A stretch of DNA of 64,000 nt, taken from Sphingobacteriales bacterium (GTDB taxonomy: Bacteria > Bacteroidota > Bacteroidia > Chitinophagales > Chitinophagaceae). Where the stretch lies: assembly GCA_016708305.1 (NCBI GenBank), contig JADJGB010000001.1:617723-681722 (forward strand), in the 5' to 3' direction. The notes below the pieces were generated by a model. It was not told the DNA's origin and did not search any database. It saw nothing but the letters and a program-made list of their open reading frames with translations. Numbering within the stretch: position 1 is the stretch's first letter; every line of letters begins with the position of its first letter. The translations under genes and the position numbers were made by a program. Shown piece by piece: positions 8,232 through 18,708 of this stretch.

Positions 8232-9494
8232 TTATATTTCAATCAGTTGCTCTCTCTCGGGACCGTTTGAAATATAGTGAATATTCACACCCAGATATCG
8301 ATTGATGAAGTTAATATAAGTTTTCATTTTATCGGGCAGGGCATCATATTTTTTTATGCTTGGGGTTTCACTGTTCCATCCTTCAAATGTTTCCAAAACC
8401 GGTTGATAATTGACATCGTCTAACCGAAATGGCATTTGCTTAATTATATTGTCCTCCAACTGATATGCAGTGCATATTTGTAATGTATCAAAATTGTCAA
8501 GCACATCTGCTTTAGTCATTACAATCTTTGTAATTCCGTTTATCATACAGGCATAGTTAAGCGCTACAAGGTCTATCCATCCGCATCTGCGGGGGCGGCC
8601 TGTAGTGGCGCCGTATTCTTTGCCAATATCACGGAGCTTTTGACCGTCTTCATTCTCAAGTTCGGTAGGGAAGGGGCCGCTACCCACTCTGGTACAATAT
8701 GCCTTGGTAATGCCTATTATTTCTTGAATATGTTGCGGTGCAATGCCTAAGCCGCTGCAAACACCTGCCGTAATAGTATTGGAAGAAGTTACAAAAGGGA
8801 AAGTGCCAAAGTCAATATCCAGCATACTTCCCTGAGCGCCTTCGGCTAATATTTTTTTGCCTTCCTTTATTTTTTGATTAATAAAGTACTCGCCACTGAC
8901 AATGGGTAAAGTTTTTAGAAACCCGACTGCTTCAAAAAACGCTATTTCGTCTTGGGTAATGTCATCAGTATAGTTAAAGGTTTTCAGCAGCGCCTGATGT
9001 TTGGCTTTTAAAGCATTATAGGCATTCTGAAAGTTGCTGCTCAAAATGTCACCAACTCTCAGTGCATTTCTGCCCGTTTTATCCATGTATGCAGGGCCTA
9101 TTCCTTTCAGTGTGGATCCTATTTTTTCTTTTCCTTTTGCCGCTTCTGATGCTCTGTCTAATGATCGGTGTGTGGGAATAATAATGTTTGCCTTTTCTGA
9201 AATATAAAGCCGGTCTTGTAAATGCACGCCAAAGGCAGCTACTCTTTCGCATTCTTTTTTCAGCGTGATGGGGTCAAGTACCACGCCATTGCCAATAAGA
9301 TTGACTTTTCCTTCATAAAAAATGCCGGAGGGTATTTGATGCAATACAATTTTTTGACCATCCTTATATAAAGTGTGGCCTGCATTAGGGCCTCCCTGAA
9401 ATCTTGCGATTACGTCATAATTTTTGGCAAAATAATCTACAATTTTGCCTTTCCCTTCATCTCCCCACTGCAAGCCTAAAATTACATCTACCAT
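8232..9494 (-). CDS. purA: Adenylosuccinate synthase
   Basis: A 420-aa cytoplasmic enzyme that joins IMP and aspartate with GTP, the first step from IMP to AMP. It has the GTP-binding loop GDEGKGK (residues 11-17), the GGPNAGHT IMP loop (34-41), GIGPAYMDKTGR (about 130), the TTGRPRRCGW region (about 300) and the nucleotide-binding TKADVLD. The length is normal and the start is supported by the upstream -7 box. Confidence 0.97.
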   Translation of the reverse strand: MVDVILGLQWGDEGKGKIVDYFAKNYDVIARFQGGPNAGHTLYKDGQKIVLHQIPSGIFYEGKVNLIGNGVVLDPITLKKECERVAAFGVHLQDRLYISEKANIIIPTHRSLDRASEAAKGKEKIGSTLKGIGPAYMDKTGRNALRVGDILSSNFQNAYNALKAKHQALLKTFNYTDDITQDEIAFFEAVGFLKTLPIVSGEYFINQKIKEGKKILAEGAQGSMLDIDFGTFPFVTSSNTITAGVCSGLGIAPQHIQEIIGITKAYCTRVGSGPFPTELENEDGQKLRDIGKEYGATTGRPRRCGWIDLVALNYACMINGITKIVMTKADVLDNFDTLQICTAYQLEDNIIKQMPFRLDDVNYQPVLETFEGWNSETPSIKKYDALPDKMKTYINFINRYLGVNIHYISNGPEREQLIEI

Positions 9495-9530
9495 TTTATA
9501 GTTTATTTAATTTGGTTTTTTTATTGGGTG

Positions 9531-9538
9531 CAAAAATA
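9531..9538 (-). promoter_or_regulatory. Candidate -7 box of purA
   Basis: On the minus strand the box reads TATTTTTG, matching TAnnTTTG, and lies 37 bp before the purA ATG. Confidence 0.45.
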
Positions 9539-9630
9539 TGGCTACTTATCAGGATAATCAATAAAAGTTTATAACAATAAAATTAAAGTTAAATGAGTCT
9601 CATTATTCATGATAAAGGTAGTGTTTGGCT

Positions 9631-11883
9631 TTATGCCGGTATATCTTCCATATCATACCTGTCCACCGATTCTACTCCGTTGAGCGCTTTGAGCCGGTTT
9701 ACTAAGTTGTCAAGCTCTTCTTTGTCATGCACATATACTTTTATGTTGCCTTCAAATACGCCTTCATTGGCTTCGATGGTTAATGCTGAAATATTGATTT
9801 TTAATTCGGAAGAAATCAGATTGGTTATTTTGCTCACCATGCCTACGTCATCTATCCCTACTAATTTTATACCAGTGAGGAAGGAAATTTCCTTGTTTTT
9901 GGCCCATTTTGTTTTTACAATACGGTGCCCGTAGTTTGACATTAATCTGGCAGCATTGGGGCAATTAGTACGGTGAATGGTAAGCCCTTTTCCTGTGGTA
10001 ATGAATCCGAAAACACTGTCGCCCGGAATGGGTTTGCAGCAATTAGCAAGATGGTACATAATCTGATCGCTGCTTTCGCCAAAAATTATAAGTTCAGCAT
10101 CCTTTTGTTTGGTTGGATGAATGGCAGCGCCATGACTTTCAATCTTATTTTCGTTAACGACTTTTATTGGTTTTGGAAATTCAATCCTGTCGCCTATTAC
10201 CTTAAATTCTTTTAATTCTTTAAGGTCAATATTTTTTATGGCTATTTGATAATACAGGTCAAGGTTTGAATTGAGCTTATAAAACTTAACGAGTTCATCA
10301 AGATTTTCCTGCTGCATGGAGGCTCCTATTCCTTCCATTTTACGCTGCAGGGTATATTTCCCTTCGTCTGATACTTTTCTTTTTTCTTCTTTCAGCGCTT
10401 CTTTTACTTTAGCTTTAGCTTTAGCGGTAACAACAAAGGACAGCCAGTCTTCTGAAGGTGCTTGTTTATTACTGGTAAGAATTTCTATCTGATCACCGCT
10501 TTTAAGTTTATGGCTGATGGGCACCAGTTTATGGTTTACTTTGGCCCCAATGGTGCGAGAACCCACAGCGGTATGGATAGAAAATGCAAAATCAAGGGCA
10601 GTAGCGCCTACAGGAAGCATTTTGATATCTCCCCGGGGGGTATATACATATATTTCTTCGGTAAGGAAGCTGGTTTTAAAATCCTGTAAAAAATTGACGC
10701 TGTCCGTATCCTGATGATAGAGCGCCTCTCTTATTTGCTGGAACCATTTATCAAAACGGTTTTCCATGTTTGTTCCCTCTTTATATTTCCAATGGGCAGC
10801 CAGGCCTTTTTCGGCTATTTCGTTCATTCGTTTTGTACGAATCTGCACTTCTACCCATTTTCCTCTGGGCCCCATCACTGTTGTATGCAGCGCCTCATAC
10901 CCGTTGGCCTTTGGCGTGCTTACCCAGTCGCGAAGCCTTTCTATAGAGGGTGTATATTCATCGGTAATTAAAGAATATACTTTCCAACATTCTTCCTTTT
11001 CTTTTTCGGGTGGAGAATCCAAAATAATTCTGATGGCAAAAAGGTCATACACCTCTTCAAAGGTGACTTCTTTTTTCTTCATCTTGTTCCAAATGGAGTG
11101 TATGTTTTTGGAACGTCCCTGAATTTCAAATTTGAAATTATTTTTTTCGAGTTTTTCCTTAATAGGTTTGATAAATTCATTGATGTATTTCGTGCGGTCT
11201 CTTTTTGTTTCTGCCAGCCTTTTTGCTATTTCACGATAGGTATCTGGTTCCAAATACTTCATTGACAGGTCTTCCAATTCGGTTTTAATGGTATATAGAC
11301 CTAATCTATGGGCAAGAGGAGCAAATACATAAACCGTTTCGGAAGAAATTTTCAACTGGTTTTCCCGCTTCATGCTTTCGAGGGTTCGCATGTTGTTGAG
11401 GCGGTCGGCCAGTTTTATCAATATCACACGAGGGTCATCAGTGAGGGTTAATAGTATTTTTTTAAAATTTTCGGCCTGCTTGGAGGCATTCACATCAATG
11501 ACATTGGATATTTTGGTAAGCCCGTCAACAAGTTTTGAAATTTCGGGGCCAAAATCTCTTTCAATATCTTGTAATGTAATTTCAGTATCCTCCACCGTAT
11601 CATGTAGCAAGGCCGCCACAGATGATGTAACCCCCAGACCAATTTCTTCTACACAGATTTTTGCAACCGCAATCGGGTGAAGGATATATGGTTCGCCGCT
11701 TTTACGACGCATGGTTTTATGCGCTTCTGCGGCTAGCTCAAAAGCCTGACGCAAAATACTCTTATCGCCTGGCTTGATCTTATCCTTCAATGCCCGCAAT
11801 AATGACCGGTATTCCCGTACAATGAGTTTTTTTTCCTGTTCTTCGTTTAAATGATATTTAGGCTTCTGTTCTACCGTTTTCAT
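9631..11883 (-). CDS. RelA/SpoT-type (p)ppGpp synthetase/hydrolase
   Basis: A 750-aa long RSH enzyme. The HD hydrolase domain (about 45-200) contains HPIAVAK and HDTVEDTE, and the synthetase domain (about 240-370) has RIILDSPPEKEKEECW and YEALHTTV. A TGS domain (YVYTPRGDIKMLPVGAT, about 410), a zinc-finger/helical region (LANCCKPIPGD) and a C-terminal ACT domain follow. Intact HD residues indicate hydrolase activity and the synthetase region looks complete, so it is probably bifunctional. AGGAGG five bases before the ATG is a perfect Shine-Dalgarno, rare in this phylum. Two small hairpins lie in its upstream region (11982-11993 and 11997-12017). Confidence 0.95.
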   Translation of the reverse strand: MKTVEQKPKYHLNEEQEKKLIVREYRSLLRALKDKIKPGDKSILRQAFELAAEAHKTMRRKSGEPYILHPIAVAKICVEEIGLGVTSSVAALLHDTVEDTEITLQDIERDFGPEISKLVDGLTKISNVIDVNASKQAENFKKILLTLTDDPRVILIKLADRLNNMRTLESMKRENQLKISSETVYVFAPLAHRLGLYTIKTELEDLSMKYLEPDTYREIAKRLAETKRDRTKYINEFIKPIKEKLEKNNFKFEIQGRSKNIHSIWNKMKKKEVTFEEVYDLFAIRIILDSPPEKEKEECWKVYSLITDEYTPSIERLRDWVSTPKANGYEALHTTVMGPRGKWVEVQIRTKRMNEIAEKGLAAHWKYKEGTNMENRFDKWFQQIREALYHQDTDSVNFLQDFKTSFLTEEIYVYTPRGDIKMLPVGATALDFAFSIHTAVGSRTIGAKVNHKLVPISHKLKSGDQIEILTSNKQAPSEDWLSFVVTAKAKAKVKEALKEEKRKVSDEGKYTLQRKMEGIGASMQQENLDELVKFYKLNSNLDLYYQIAIKNIDLKELKEFKVIGDRIEFPKPIKVVNENKIESHGAAIHPTKQKDAELIIFGESSDQIMYHLANCCKPIPGDSVFGFITTGKGLTIHRTNCPNAARLMSNYGHRIVKTKWAKNKEISFLTGIKLVGIDDVGMVSKITNLISSELKINISALTIEANEGVFEGNIKVYVHDKEELDNLVNRLKALNGVESVDRYDMEDIPA

Positions 11884-12080
11884 GTAACCCTCCTGGAATT
11901 GCCTTTTTTCAAAAATTAATTTTTAGAATTAAGAAATTATTTCTTTTTATAAACAAAAATTACAAACCTGATAACTATTTTGCTCCAAGGAGCGCAATTT
12001 GGCACATGGCGCCAAATCATGCTTTAAAAATACAAAATTCAAATCAAGTTTTTAATTTTAAATCGCAGTTGCCTGAAAAA

Positions 12081-13022
12081 TTATAGGTTGCGCTTATTTA
12101 TCAGGAAATGAATGATCATCAATATTTTAGATATCAGCCCGGTTTTTAATAATTTCTCCGGTATGTACTTTTGTAAACCGACCATTTTATTCAAAACATC
12201 AGGAATTTCTCCCGTGTAGCCCGATTCGCGAAAGCCATTGGTATTTCTGATTTTGAAATTTCTGATAAAACGCCACCAGTAATCATAAATAAGAACATTT
12301 CTTAAGCTTTCGACACCTGTTTTTTTCAAAAAATATAAATGTTCGGGTATTTCTACTTCAGCGATATTTTTGACCTTTGCTGTAACCTGAGAATCACTGA
12401 AACCGATTTTTATCAATAATTGAGGAAGAAAATACGCTTTTTCGTTTTTCAAACGACGATAATAATAATCAATATCCACTAACCATTTCAGGTGCGAATC
12501 ATAAAAAATCGTTTGATCGTTCCTATGTAGTGTAACGCTTGGATGGCCAATAAAGTTTTTTGCCAGCAATACAGAAGGTTCGTTTTCCAGCAAGTTTAAT
12601 CTGAATTTTTCAGGAAAAACCGCCTTTTCCTCATTAGTTGATTCATCTGCTTTTATAAATGCAGAAAAAATAAAACTTTCAGGATGCTTAAGCGCTGCAT
12701 CCGCAAATTGTTGTAATGATGTTTTATTCGAAAACCAATCGTCATCGTGCATGAGTTTTATCCATTTTCCTTTTGCCTGACGTATAGATTCATTCCAGTT
12801 TTCGGGTGTGCCCAATGATTTTGGATTCTTGAAATATCTTATCAGAAATTTATTTTCAAACACTTTTAATAAAAGTGATACTTCGTCGCCATCACTATCA
12901 TCACTTATAACGACTTCGAAATCTATAAATGACTGTATTTCAATCGATTGTAACAATCTTTTCAAATAATTAGTCCGGTTGTAAGCAGGAATACAAATAG
13001 ATAGGAATGGAGAATCAACCAT
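12081..13022 (-). CDS. Family 2 glycosyltransferase
   Basis: A 313-aa GT-A fold enzyme opening SICIPAYNRTNYLKRLLQSI, with the nucleotide-sugar Asp in VVISDDSDGD and the metal-binding motif HDDDW (about residue 93). The C-terminal part is helical with a basic tail and no clear membrane segment. It is last of three leftward envelope-glycan genes, 71 bp after its upstream neighbour. The sugar and acceptor are unknown. Confidence 0.85.
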   Translation of the reverse strand: MVDSPFLSICIPAYNRTNYLKRLLQSIEIQSFIDFEVVISDDSDGDEVSLLLKVFENKFLIRYFKNPKSLGTPENWNESIRQAKGKWIKLMHDDDWFSNKTSLQQFADAALKHPESFIFSAFIKADESTNEEKAVFPEKFRLNLLENEPSVLLAKNFIGHPSVTLHRNDQTIFYDSHLKWLVDIDYYYRRLKNEKAYFLPQLLIKIGFSDSQVTAKVKNIAEVEIPEHLYFLKKTGVESLRNVLIYDYWWRFIRNFKIRNTNGFRESGYTGEIPDVLNKMVGLQKYIPEKLLKTGLISKILMIIHFLINKRNL

Positions 13023-13093
13023 TCGGCAAATTTAATTGTTAATCGGTTTAAAAAGTATTGTATAACAGTATTTCTATTTTTTAGTCTGTGAAT

Positions 13094-13957
13094 TTATTCA
13101 AACAATTTTCTGATAAGCAAAAAGGGTGTGGTAAAAGCGAAAAACAAAAACATTAAAAAGGCGCCGGATGGCTTCAGATTTTTGTTTATTTCATTAAGAG
13201 CTTGTCTAAGTTTGTTTCTCAAGAGTATTTTTCTGAAGCAAATTGACAAATAGAAGTACTTTTTCAGCCAATTCCAGTTCCCGTTTAAGGTATATTGCAA
13301 AATGATTTTGGCATAATCATTTTCAAAGTCGTCATCTTTATGCCAGGAGCTTACACCGCCATCGGCAAAACGGGCAATTCTCAGCGGATGATATTCAAAA
13401 GACGCTTTGTTTCCCAAAATACATTTAAGATTCATGTCATAATCAGACAAAATTTTATAATTCAAATTGTATAATGAAACTTTTTCAAAAACCGATTTAT
13501 GATAAAAAATAGCCTGATGACAGATATTGTTAGTCAATATTTTTTCGATATTAAACCGGCCATCAAACCATCTTCCTAATTTTTCCAGCCAAACATCGCC
13601 ATAAACAGCGCCTTCACTTTTTTGCACAAGTACGTGGCTTATTTTCTCCAAAACAGTATTGTTAACAAATGCATCATCGCTTCCAAAAAAATACAGCCAT
13701 TCCCCGCGTGCTTCTTTGATGCCGTTGTTCATCCCTTCGTAAAGACTATTATCTTTTTTTACGATATATTTTATTTGAGAATCATTGATGAACTGATTAA
13801 TAATGTTGGGTGTATTGTCTGTAGAGCAACTGTCAATAATGATGTGTTCGTAGTTGCGAAAACTTTGATTACGTACATTTAAAATACAGTCTTCAATGAA
13901 TTTTTCGCCATTAAAAACCGGTGTAACAATTGATATCAAAGGGTTTTGCGAATTCAT
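13094..13957 (-). CDS. Family 2 glycosyltransferase
   Basis: A 287-aa GT2 enzyme with SIVTPVFNGEKFIEDCI at the start, IIIDSCSTDNT (nucleotide binding), YEGMNNGIKEARGEW and the metal-binding FFGSDD (about residue 93). A hydrophobic C-terminal stretch (AFLMFLFFAFTTPFLLI) suggests membrane attachment. Its ATG begins one base after the stop of the FkbM gene, so the two are surely co-transcribed. Confidence 0.87.
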   Translation of the reverse strand: MNSQNPLISIVTPVFNGEKFIEDCILNVRNQSFRNYEHIIIDSCSTDNTPNIINQFINDSQIKYIVKKDNSLYEGMNNGIKEARGEWLYFFGSDDAFVNNTVLEKISHVLVQKSEGAVYGDVWLEKLGRWFDGRFNIEKILTNNICHQAIFYHKSVFEKVSLYNLNYKILSDYDMNLKCILGNKASFEYHPLRIARFADGGVSSWHKDDDFENDYAKIILQYTLNGNWNWLKKYFYLSICFRKILLRNKLRQALNEINKNLKPSGAFLMFLFFAFTTPFLLIRKLFE

Positions 13958-13958
13958 G

Positions 13959-14693
13959 CTAATGGCTCTTTATAAAAATTCCGTCTGCCTGCAAGATAGA
14001 GTTATCAATGGGAGAATGAAGCTGTTCGATATTTCCCATGTACTTAAAACCGAGTGATTTCAACAAAAAATACATCTCGTCAAACAATACCTGATTTTTA
14101 TAAAGCTCGGTAAATGATAATTCGATAATAATCATTTCAGCCTTTCGGATGGTGTTCATTCCGCCGTTTATGACGATTTTTTCATATCCCTGCACGTCTA
14201 ATTTTATCAGTAATGGCTCATTTATTTTTTGATTTGCAAAAACATCATCCAGTTTTTCTACATTCACCGATATTGCCGAAACATTTTTTGTAAAATCGAA
14301 ATGGTCAGTATGGTTTTTCTCCATTTCCAAAACCGAAGAAGAAGCAGAGGATTCATTTTCAAAAAAATCAATGGTTCCTTTCTGTTCGCCCAAAGCAACA
14401 TCAAAAGCGGCAAAGTTTTTATCGTTTGAAAAGTTTTCTACAAGTTGGTTGAACACAGATTTTATCGGTTCAAAAGCATAGATTGCGGCTTCTGGAAAAA
14501 GTATTCTCATCTTGGTAGAAAACTGGCCTTCATTTGCACCTATATCAATTATGGAATTGAATCCATAGTTTCTCAACCAACCTGCCTCAGCAATCACTTT
14601 TTCTTTATCAATAGATGATGGATTAAATTTTGGCCGAAGTTTAATGATATCGTATCCAAATTTTTGTAAAAAATTACGTATTAGCCGCCTCAT
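13959..14693 (-). CDS. FkbM-family SAM-dependent methyltransferase
   Basis: A 244-aa Rossmann methyltransferase. The SAM motif is SIIDIGANEGQFS (about 48-60), with an acidic residue after strand 2 (YAFEP) and the FkbM signature LIKLDVQGYEKIVINGG (about 162-178). FkbM proteins next to GT2 enzymes usually methylate a sugar of a surface polysaccharide. It is first in the three-gene glycan operon, 105 bp after purL. Confidence 0.88.
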   Translation of the reverse strand: MRRLIRNFLQKFGYDIIKLRPKFNPSSIDKEKVIAEAGWLRNYGFNSIIDIGANEGQFSTKMRILFPEAAIYAFEPIKSVFNQLVENFSNDKNFAAFDVALGEQKGTIDFFENESSASSSVLEMEKNHTDHFDFTKNVSAISVNVEKLDDVFANQKINEPLLIKLDVQGYEKIVINGGMNTIRKAEMIIIELSFTELYKNQVLFDEMYFLLKSLGFKYMGNIEQLHSPIDNSILQADGIFIKSH

Positions 14694-14798
14694 CTTTTGA
14701 AATTAATTGATAAAATATTTGTTGGTAAAAATAATTGCTGGAATTTAAAAAAGAAACTGATAATTATTTTGATTCGCCAATTTCTAAAAATAATTTGT

Positions 14799-17700
14799 TT
14801 ATAGTTTAAAATACTCCACTCCATTTCTAAAAATATTGTGATAACCGGCATCAGGAATATTCTTCATCAATCCTCTTGAAAATCTTTCCGTATGCCCCAT
14901 ACGTCCATAAATTTTCCCGCACTCGCTGGTAATGCCTTCAATTCCAAAAAATGAATTGTTGGGGTTAAAAGGCATTCCGTGTGCAATGGCTCCATCGTGG
15001 TCAACGTATTGAGAGGCTATTTGTCCTTTTCTGTATAGTTCTTCCAGAACTTCTTTGCCGGCCATAAACCTACCCTCTCCATGACTGATAGGAATGGTGT
15101 AGATGTTATCTTTCATACCTCGCAGCCAGGGACTGTTGTCACTCACCACTTTCACATTCACCATTTGTGAAATATGCCGTCCGATGGCATTGTGCGCCAG
15201 TGTGGGTGAGCCGGCATCCAAATCTCTGATTTGGCCGTAAGGCAACAAGCCCGATTTTACCAAAGCCTGAAAACCATTACAGATGCCCAGAATCATACCG
15301 TCGCGCTCTAATAATTCATGAACGGCATCTTTCATCTTTTCGTTTTTCAATACATTCACAATGAATTTAGCTGAACCATCGGGTTCGTCACCCGCAGAAA
15401 AACCACCACTTAAAATTAGTATTTGTGAGTGGTTGATTTCCTTCACCCATGCATCAATGCTTTCTTCCAGATGCCGGTGGCTTATGTTAACAAATGGCAA
15501 TGAACTTACCTCAGCGCCTTCTTTTCTAAATGCATTTTTGGTTTCATATTCACAATTGGTGCCGGGGAATACCGGCGCAAAGACTCTGGGTGTAACGCTA
15601 TGTTTCTTTATAGTGATTTTGCCGGACTGAGTGTTGTTGAGTGCCGGATCAAGTTCTATAACTTCTTTCTTGCTTTCTATTGTTGGAAATAGTTTTTCAA
15701 AGGTAGAAGTATAGGCTTTCAAAAGAGGAGTGATTTCAAATTTCTGATTATTAATTGTAATTGTCTCTTCATTTATTACGGTTCCGATATTGTTAAATAA
15801 AGGATGGTCAATTGCTGATTTGCTTTCTATCAATAAGCTGCCGATAGATTTTGCCAAAGGTATGCCACTATAATCTACATGGCAACCCAGCCGGTTACCA
15901 AAACTCATTTTGGCAAGTGCAACTGCCATACCTCCTTCTTTTATTGTTTTTGCTGAAACAATATTTTCTTTACTTATTTGCTGATGTATGAAATCAAATA
16001 TCTGTTTGAGCGCATTGTAATCAGGCAGCCCGTTTTCCTGCGGTTTGTGTTCAAAAAGATAAATATAGTTGCCCGGATTTTTAAATTCGGGTGAAATAAT
16101 ATTTTTCTTATTGCCATTGGCACAGGCAAAAGAAATCAGTGTTGGCGGCACATTCAGGTCGCCAAAAGTGCCGCTCATACTATCTTTTCCGCCGATTGCT
16201 GCCAGTTCGAGATTCATTTGTGCATGATATGCGCCAAGTAATGATGCCAGAGGTTTGCCCCATTTCTGAGGATTATTTCCTAATTTTTCAAAATATTCCT
16301 GAAAGCTCAATCTTATGTTCTGATAATGGCCACCCATCGCCACTATTTTGGCGACGCTCTCTACCACAGCATTGGCTGCACCAATCATTGAATTGTCGGT
16401 GCTGATATCGGCATCATAACCCCAGCTAGCCAACGATACTGTTTCAACATCTTTTGATCTCAAAACGGGAATCGTCTGCACACTGCCTTCCATTTCGGTG
16501 ATCTGATACTTGCCACCCAATGGCATGGCTACCGTAGTACCACCTACTGAACTGTCAAACATTTCAATCAATCCTTTCTGGCTGGCTGTATTTTTTTCTG
16601 AAAGCGCTTTTAAGAAATTTTCTTTCGTCAGTTCGGTCGGCTGATTATTTACATCCTGCAGATGGCTGACGGTGACACTTTGTTTCTTTGGGCAGCCATT
16701 GGTATCTAAAAACTCACGGCTCATATCTACAATTTTATTTCCCCTCCAGTACATCTTCATCCTTCCTGAATCTGTTACTTTGGCCACTTCCACAGCTATA
16801 ATATTTTCATCATTACATGCTGCAATAAATTTTTCTTTGTCAGCAGGGTCAATAACCACAGCCATACGCTCCTGACTTTCGGAGATGGCTAATTCGGTAC
16901 CGTTTAGACCTTCGTATTTCAATGGCAGCACATCCAGATTGATTTCAATACTGGGCACAATTTCTCCAATTGCTACCGAAACACCACCTGCACCAAAATC
17001 ATTTGATTTCTTTATAAGTTTGGTTACTTCCGGTTTTCTGAATAATCGCTGAATTTTGCGTTCTTCCACTGCATTACCTTTCTGCACTTCGGAACTCATG
17101 GTGTGAATACTGGATTCGTCCTGCTCCTTGCTGGAGCCGGTAGCGCCTCCGATTCCATCGCGGCCTGTGGCTCCACCCAGAATCACTACAATATCTCCCT
17201 GTTTTGGCTGTTCGCGTTTCACCCAGTCAACAGGTGCAGCGCCTACTACAAAACCTACTTCCATTCTCTTGGCCTTGTATCCTTTATGGTAAATTTCATT
17301 CACCATTGTAGTAGCCAGTCCAATCTGATTGCCATAACTACTGTAACCGTTTGCTGCCTGTTTGGTAATGGTACGTTGGGGCAACTTACCGGGCAAGGTA
17401 TTTCCTATCGGTTCCAATACATCAGCAGCGCCGGTGAGCCTCATTGCCTGATACACATAAGAGCGACCACTAAGAGGATCACGAATAGCGCCGCCGAGAC
17501 AGGTACTGGCACCACCAAAAGGTTCTATTTCGGTAGGGTGATTGTGTGTTTCATTCTTAAATAATAAGTACCAGGGTTCTTTTTTGCCATCGTATTCCAC
17601 ATCAATGGTGATGGTACAGGCATTGATTTCATCTGAAACCACCAGATTCCCTAATTTACCTGTTTTATAAAAATATTTTCCGCAAACTGTTGCCAGATCC

Positions 17701-18485
17701 ATCAGTGAAACAGGCTTTTGCTCTCTGCCTAAAAATTTCCTTTTCTCAAGATAGTCATTGAAAATACTTTCCAATGTGGTTTTGAACTTTCCTTCAAAAG
17801 ATATGTCGGTTAATTCCGTTTCGAAAGTAGTATGACGGCAGTGGTCGCTCCAGTAGGTATCGAGTACTTTTAGCTCTGTTTCGGTTGGGTCGCGGTCTTC
17901 CTGCTGAAAGTACCGTTGAATATGTTCAAGGTCATCAAAGCCGAAAGCAAATCCATGCTGATTGTAAAATTCATTGAGCTTAACACTATCCCAATCTTTG
18001 AAACTAAGGTGAATGGCAACATCTGACGGTGCCTCAACAGAAGGGTACTCCAGAACATTGAGGTCTTTTTCATGGCTCTCCACTTTATTGATCAGCAGAT
18101 CCTTTACTTTCTCCAGACTATCCTTGGAAATGCCTTCCATTTCAATCAGTTTCCCGCTGCGTACCTTTGCACCGGCTTTTCCCGTGAGCAGGGCAATGCA
18201 CTGCTCTGCGCTGTCGGCACGTTGGTCGTATTGACCGGGTAAAAATTCCATTGCAAAATATGGAAGCGTGGCAGGGTTTTGATGTTGCACTATATCGGTA
18301 ACCGGATCCACAAATGTAGCATTGATCACCTTATTGAAATCAGCCTCTTCCAATCCAAAAACATCATAAATATTATATACGCTTACTTTCGATACCTTTG
18401 GCGCTACCTGAAGTATTTCATTCAAAACTCTGGCGCTTTCTACGTCGAAAAGCGTTTTCTTTTCTACAAAAATTCTTTTATTCAT
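14799..18485 (-). CDS. purL: Phosphoribosylformylglycinamidine synthase (large single-chain form)
   Basis: A 1228-aa enzyme that converts FGAR, glutamine and ATP to FGAM in purine synthesis. The N-terminal PurS-like and linker part has SDHCRHTTFETE. Two AIR-synthase-type halves follow, with NETHNHPTEIEPFGGASTC and GGATGRDGIGGATGSS. The C-terminal class I glutaminase domain has PGTNCEYET, the nucleophile Cys in LGICNGFQAL and a His/Glu region near HGEGRF. This is the fused type also found in Proteobacteria, and it is intact over 3.7 kb. Confidence 0.97.
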   Translation of the reverse strand: MNKRIFVEKKTLFDVESARVLNEILQVAPKVSKVSVYNIYDVFGLEEADFNKVINATFVDPVTDIVQHQNPATLPYFAMEFLPGQYDQRADSAEQCIALLTGKAGAKVRSGKLIEMEGISKDSLEKVKDLLINKVESHEKDLNVLEYPSVEAPSDVAIHLSFKDWDSVKLNEFYNQHGFAFGFDDLEHIQRYFQQEDRDPTETELKVLDTYWSDHCRHTTFETELTDISFEGKFKTTLESIFNDYLEKRKFLGREQKPVSLMDLATVCGKYFYKTGKLGNLVVSDEINACTITIDVEYDGKKEPWYLLFKNETHNHPTEIEPFGGASTCLGGAIRDPLSGRSYVYQAMRLTGAADVLEPIGNTLPGKLPQRTITKQAANGYSSYGNQIGLATTMVNEIYHKGYKAKRMEVGFVVGAAPVDWVKREQPKQGDIVVILGGATGRDGIGGATGSSKEQDESSIHTMSSEVQKGNAVEERKIQRLFRKPEVTKLIKKSNDFGAGGVSVAIGEIVPSIEINLDVLPLKYEGLNGTELAISESQERMAVVIDPADKEKFIAACNDENIIAVEVAKVTDSGRMKMYWRGNKIVDMSREFLDTNGCPKKQSVTVSHLQDVNNQPTELTKENFLKALSEKNTASQKGLIEMFDSSVGGTTVAMPLGGKYQITEMEGSVQTIPVLRSKDVETVSLASWGYDADISTDNSMIGAANAVVESVAKIVAMGGHYQNIRLSFQEYFEKLGNNPQKWGKPLASLLGAYHAQMNLELAAIGGKDSMSGTFGDLNVPPTLISFACANGNKKNIISPEFKNPGNYIYLFEHKPQENGLPDYNALKQIFDFIHQQISKENIVSAKTIKEGGMAVALAKMSFGNRLGCHVDYSGIPLAKSIGSLLIESKSAIDHPLFNNIGTVINEETITINNQKFEITPLLKAYTSTFEKLFPTIESKKEVIELDPALNNTQSGKITIKKHSVTPRVFAPVFPGTNCEYETKNAFRKEGAEVSSLPFVNISHRHLEESIDAWVKEINHSQILILSGGFSAGDEPDGSAKFIVNVLKNEKMKDAVHELLERDGMILGICNGFQALVKSGLLPYGQIRDLDAGSPTLAHNAIGRHISQMVNVKVVSDNSPWLRGMKDNIYTIPISHGEGRFMAGKEVLEELYRKGQIASQYVDHDGAIAHGMPFNPNNSFFGIEGITSECGKIYGRMGHTERFSRGLMKNIPDAGYHNIFRNGVEYFKL

Positions 18486-18505
18486 TTTACTTAGCTGAAG
18501 AACTG

Positions 18506-18513
18506 CAAAGGTA
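18506..18513 (-). promoter_or_regulatory. Candidate -7 box of purL
   Basis: Minus-strand TACCTTTG matches TAnnTTTG and lies 21 bp before the purL ATG, predicting a short leader. Confidence 0.4.
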
Positions 18514-18626
18514 GCCGAAAAAGAGGAAAGGAGAAATGGATGCAGATGATTAAACTTCCATTAGAAAGGACGGTTTTATAAATGAAATAAAGATTTAAGA
18601 TATGGTGTTATTTTTCTTTCAAAAAC

Positions 18627-18634
18627 TATATTTG
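18627..18634 (+). promoter_or_regulatory. Candidate -7 box of icmF
   Basis: TATATTTG matches TAnnTTTG and lies about 75 bp before the likely ATG at 18709. Confidence 0.45.
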
Positions 18635-18708
18635 CAAAGGGTTTTATAAAGGTTGAAATATCTCAAAGCTCCCCTAATAATCTTATTTTTGTTAACAATT
18701 GTTTGAAC

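Noticed and set aside
11982..12017. Two hairpins upstream of the RSH gene as a terminator or riboswitch
   Set aside because: The stems are short, no T-run follows in either direction and no known aptamer shape is seen.
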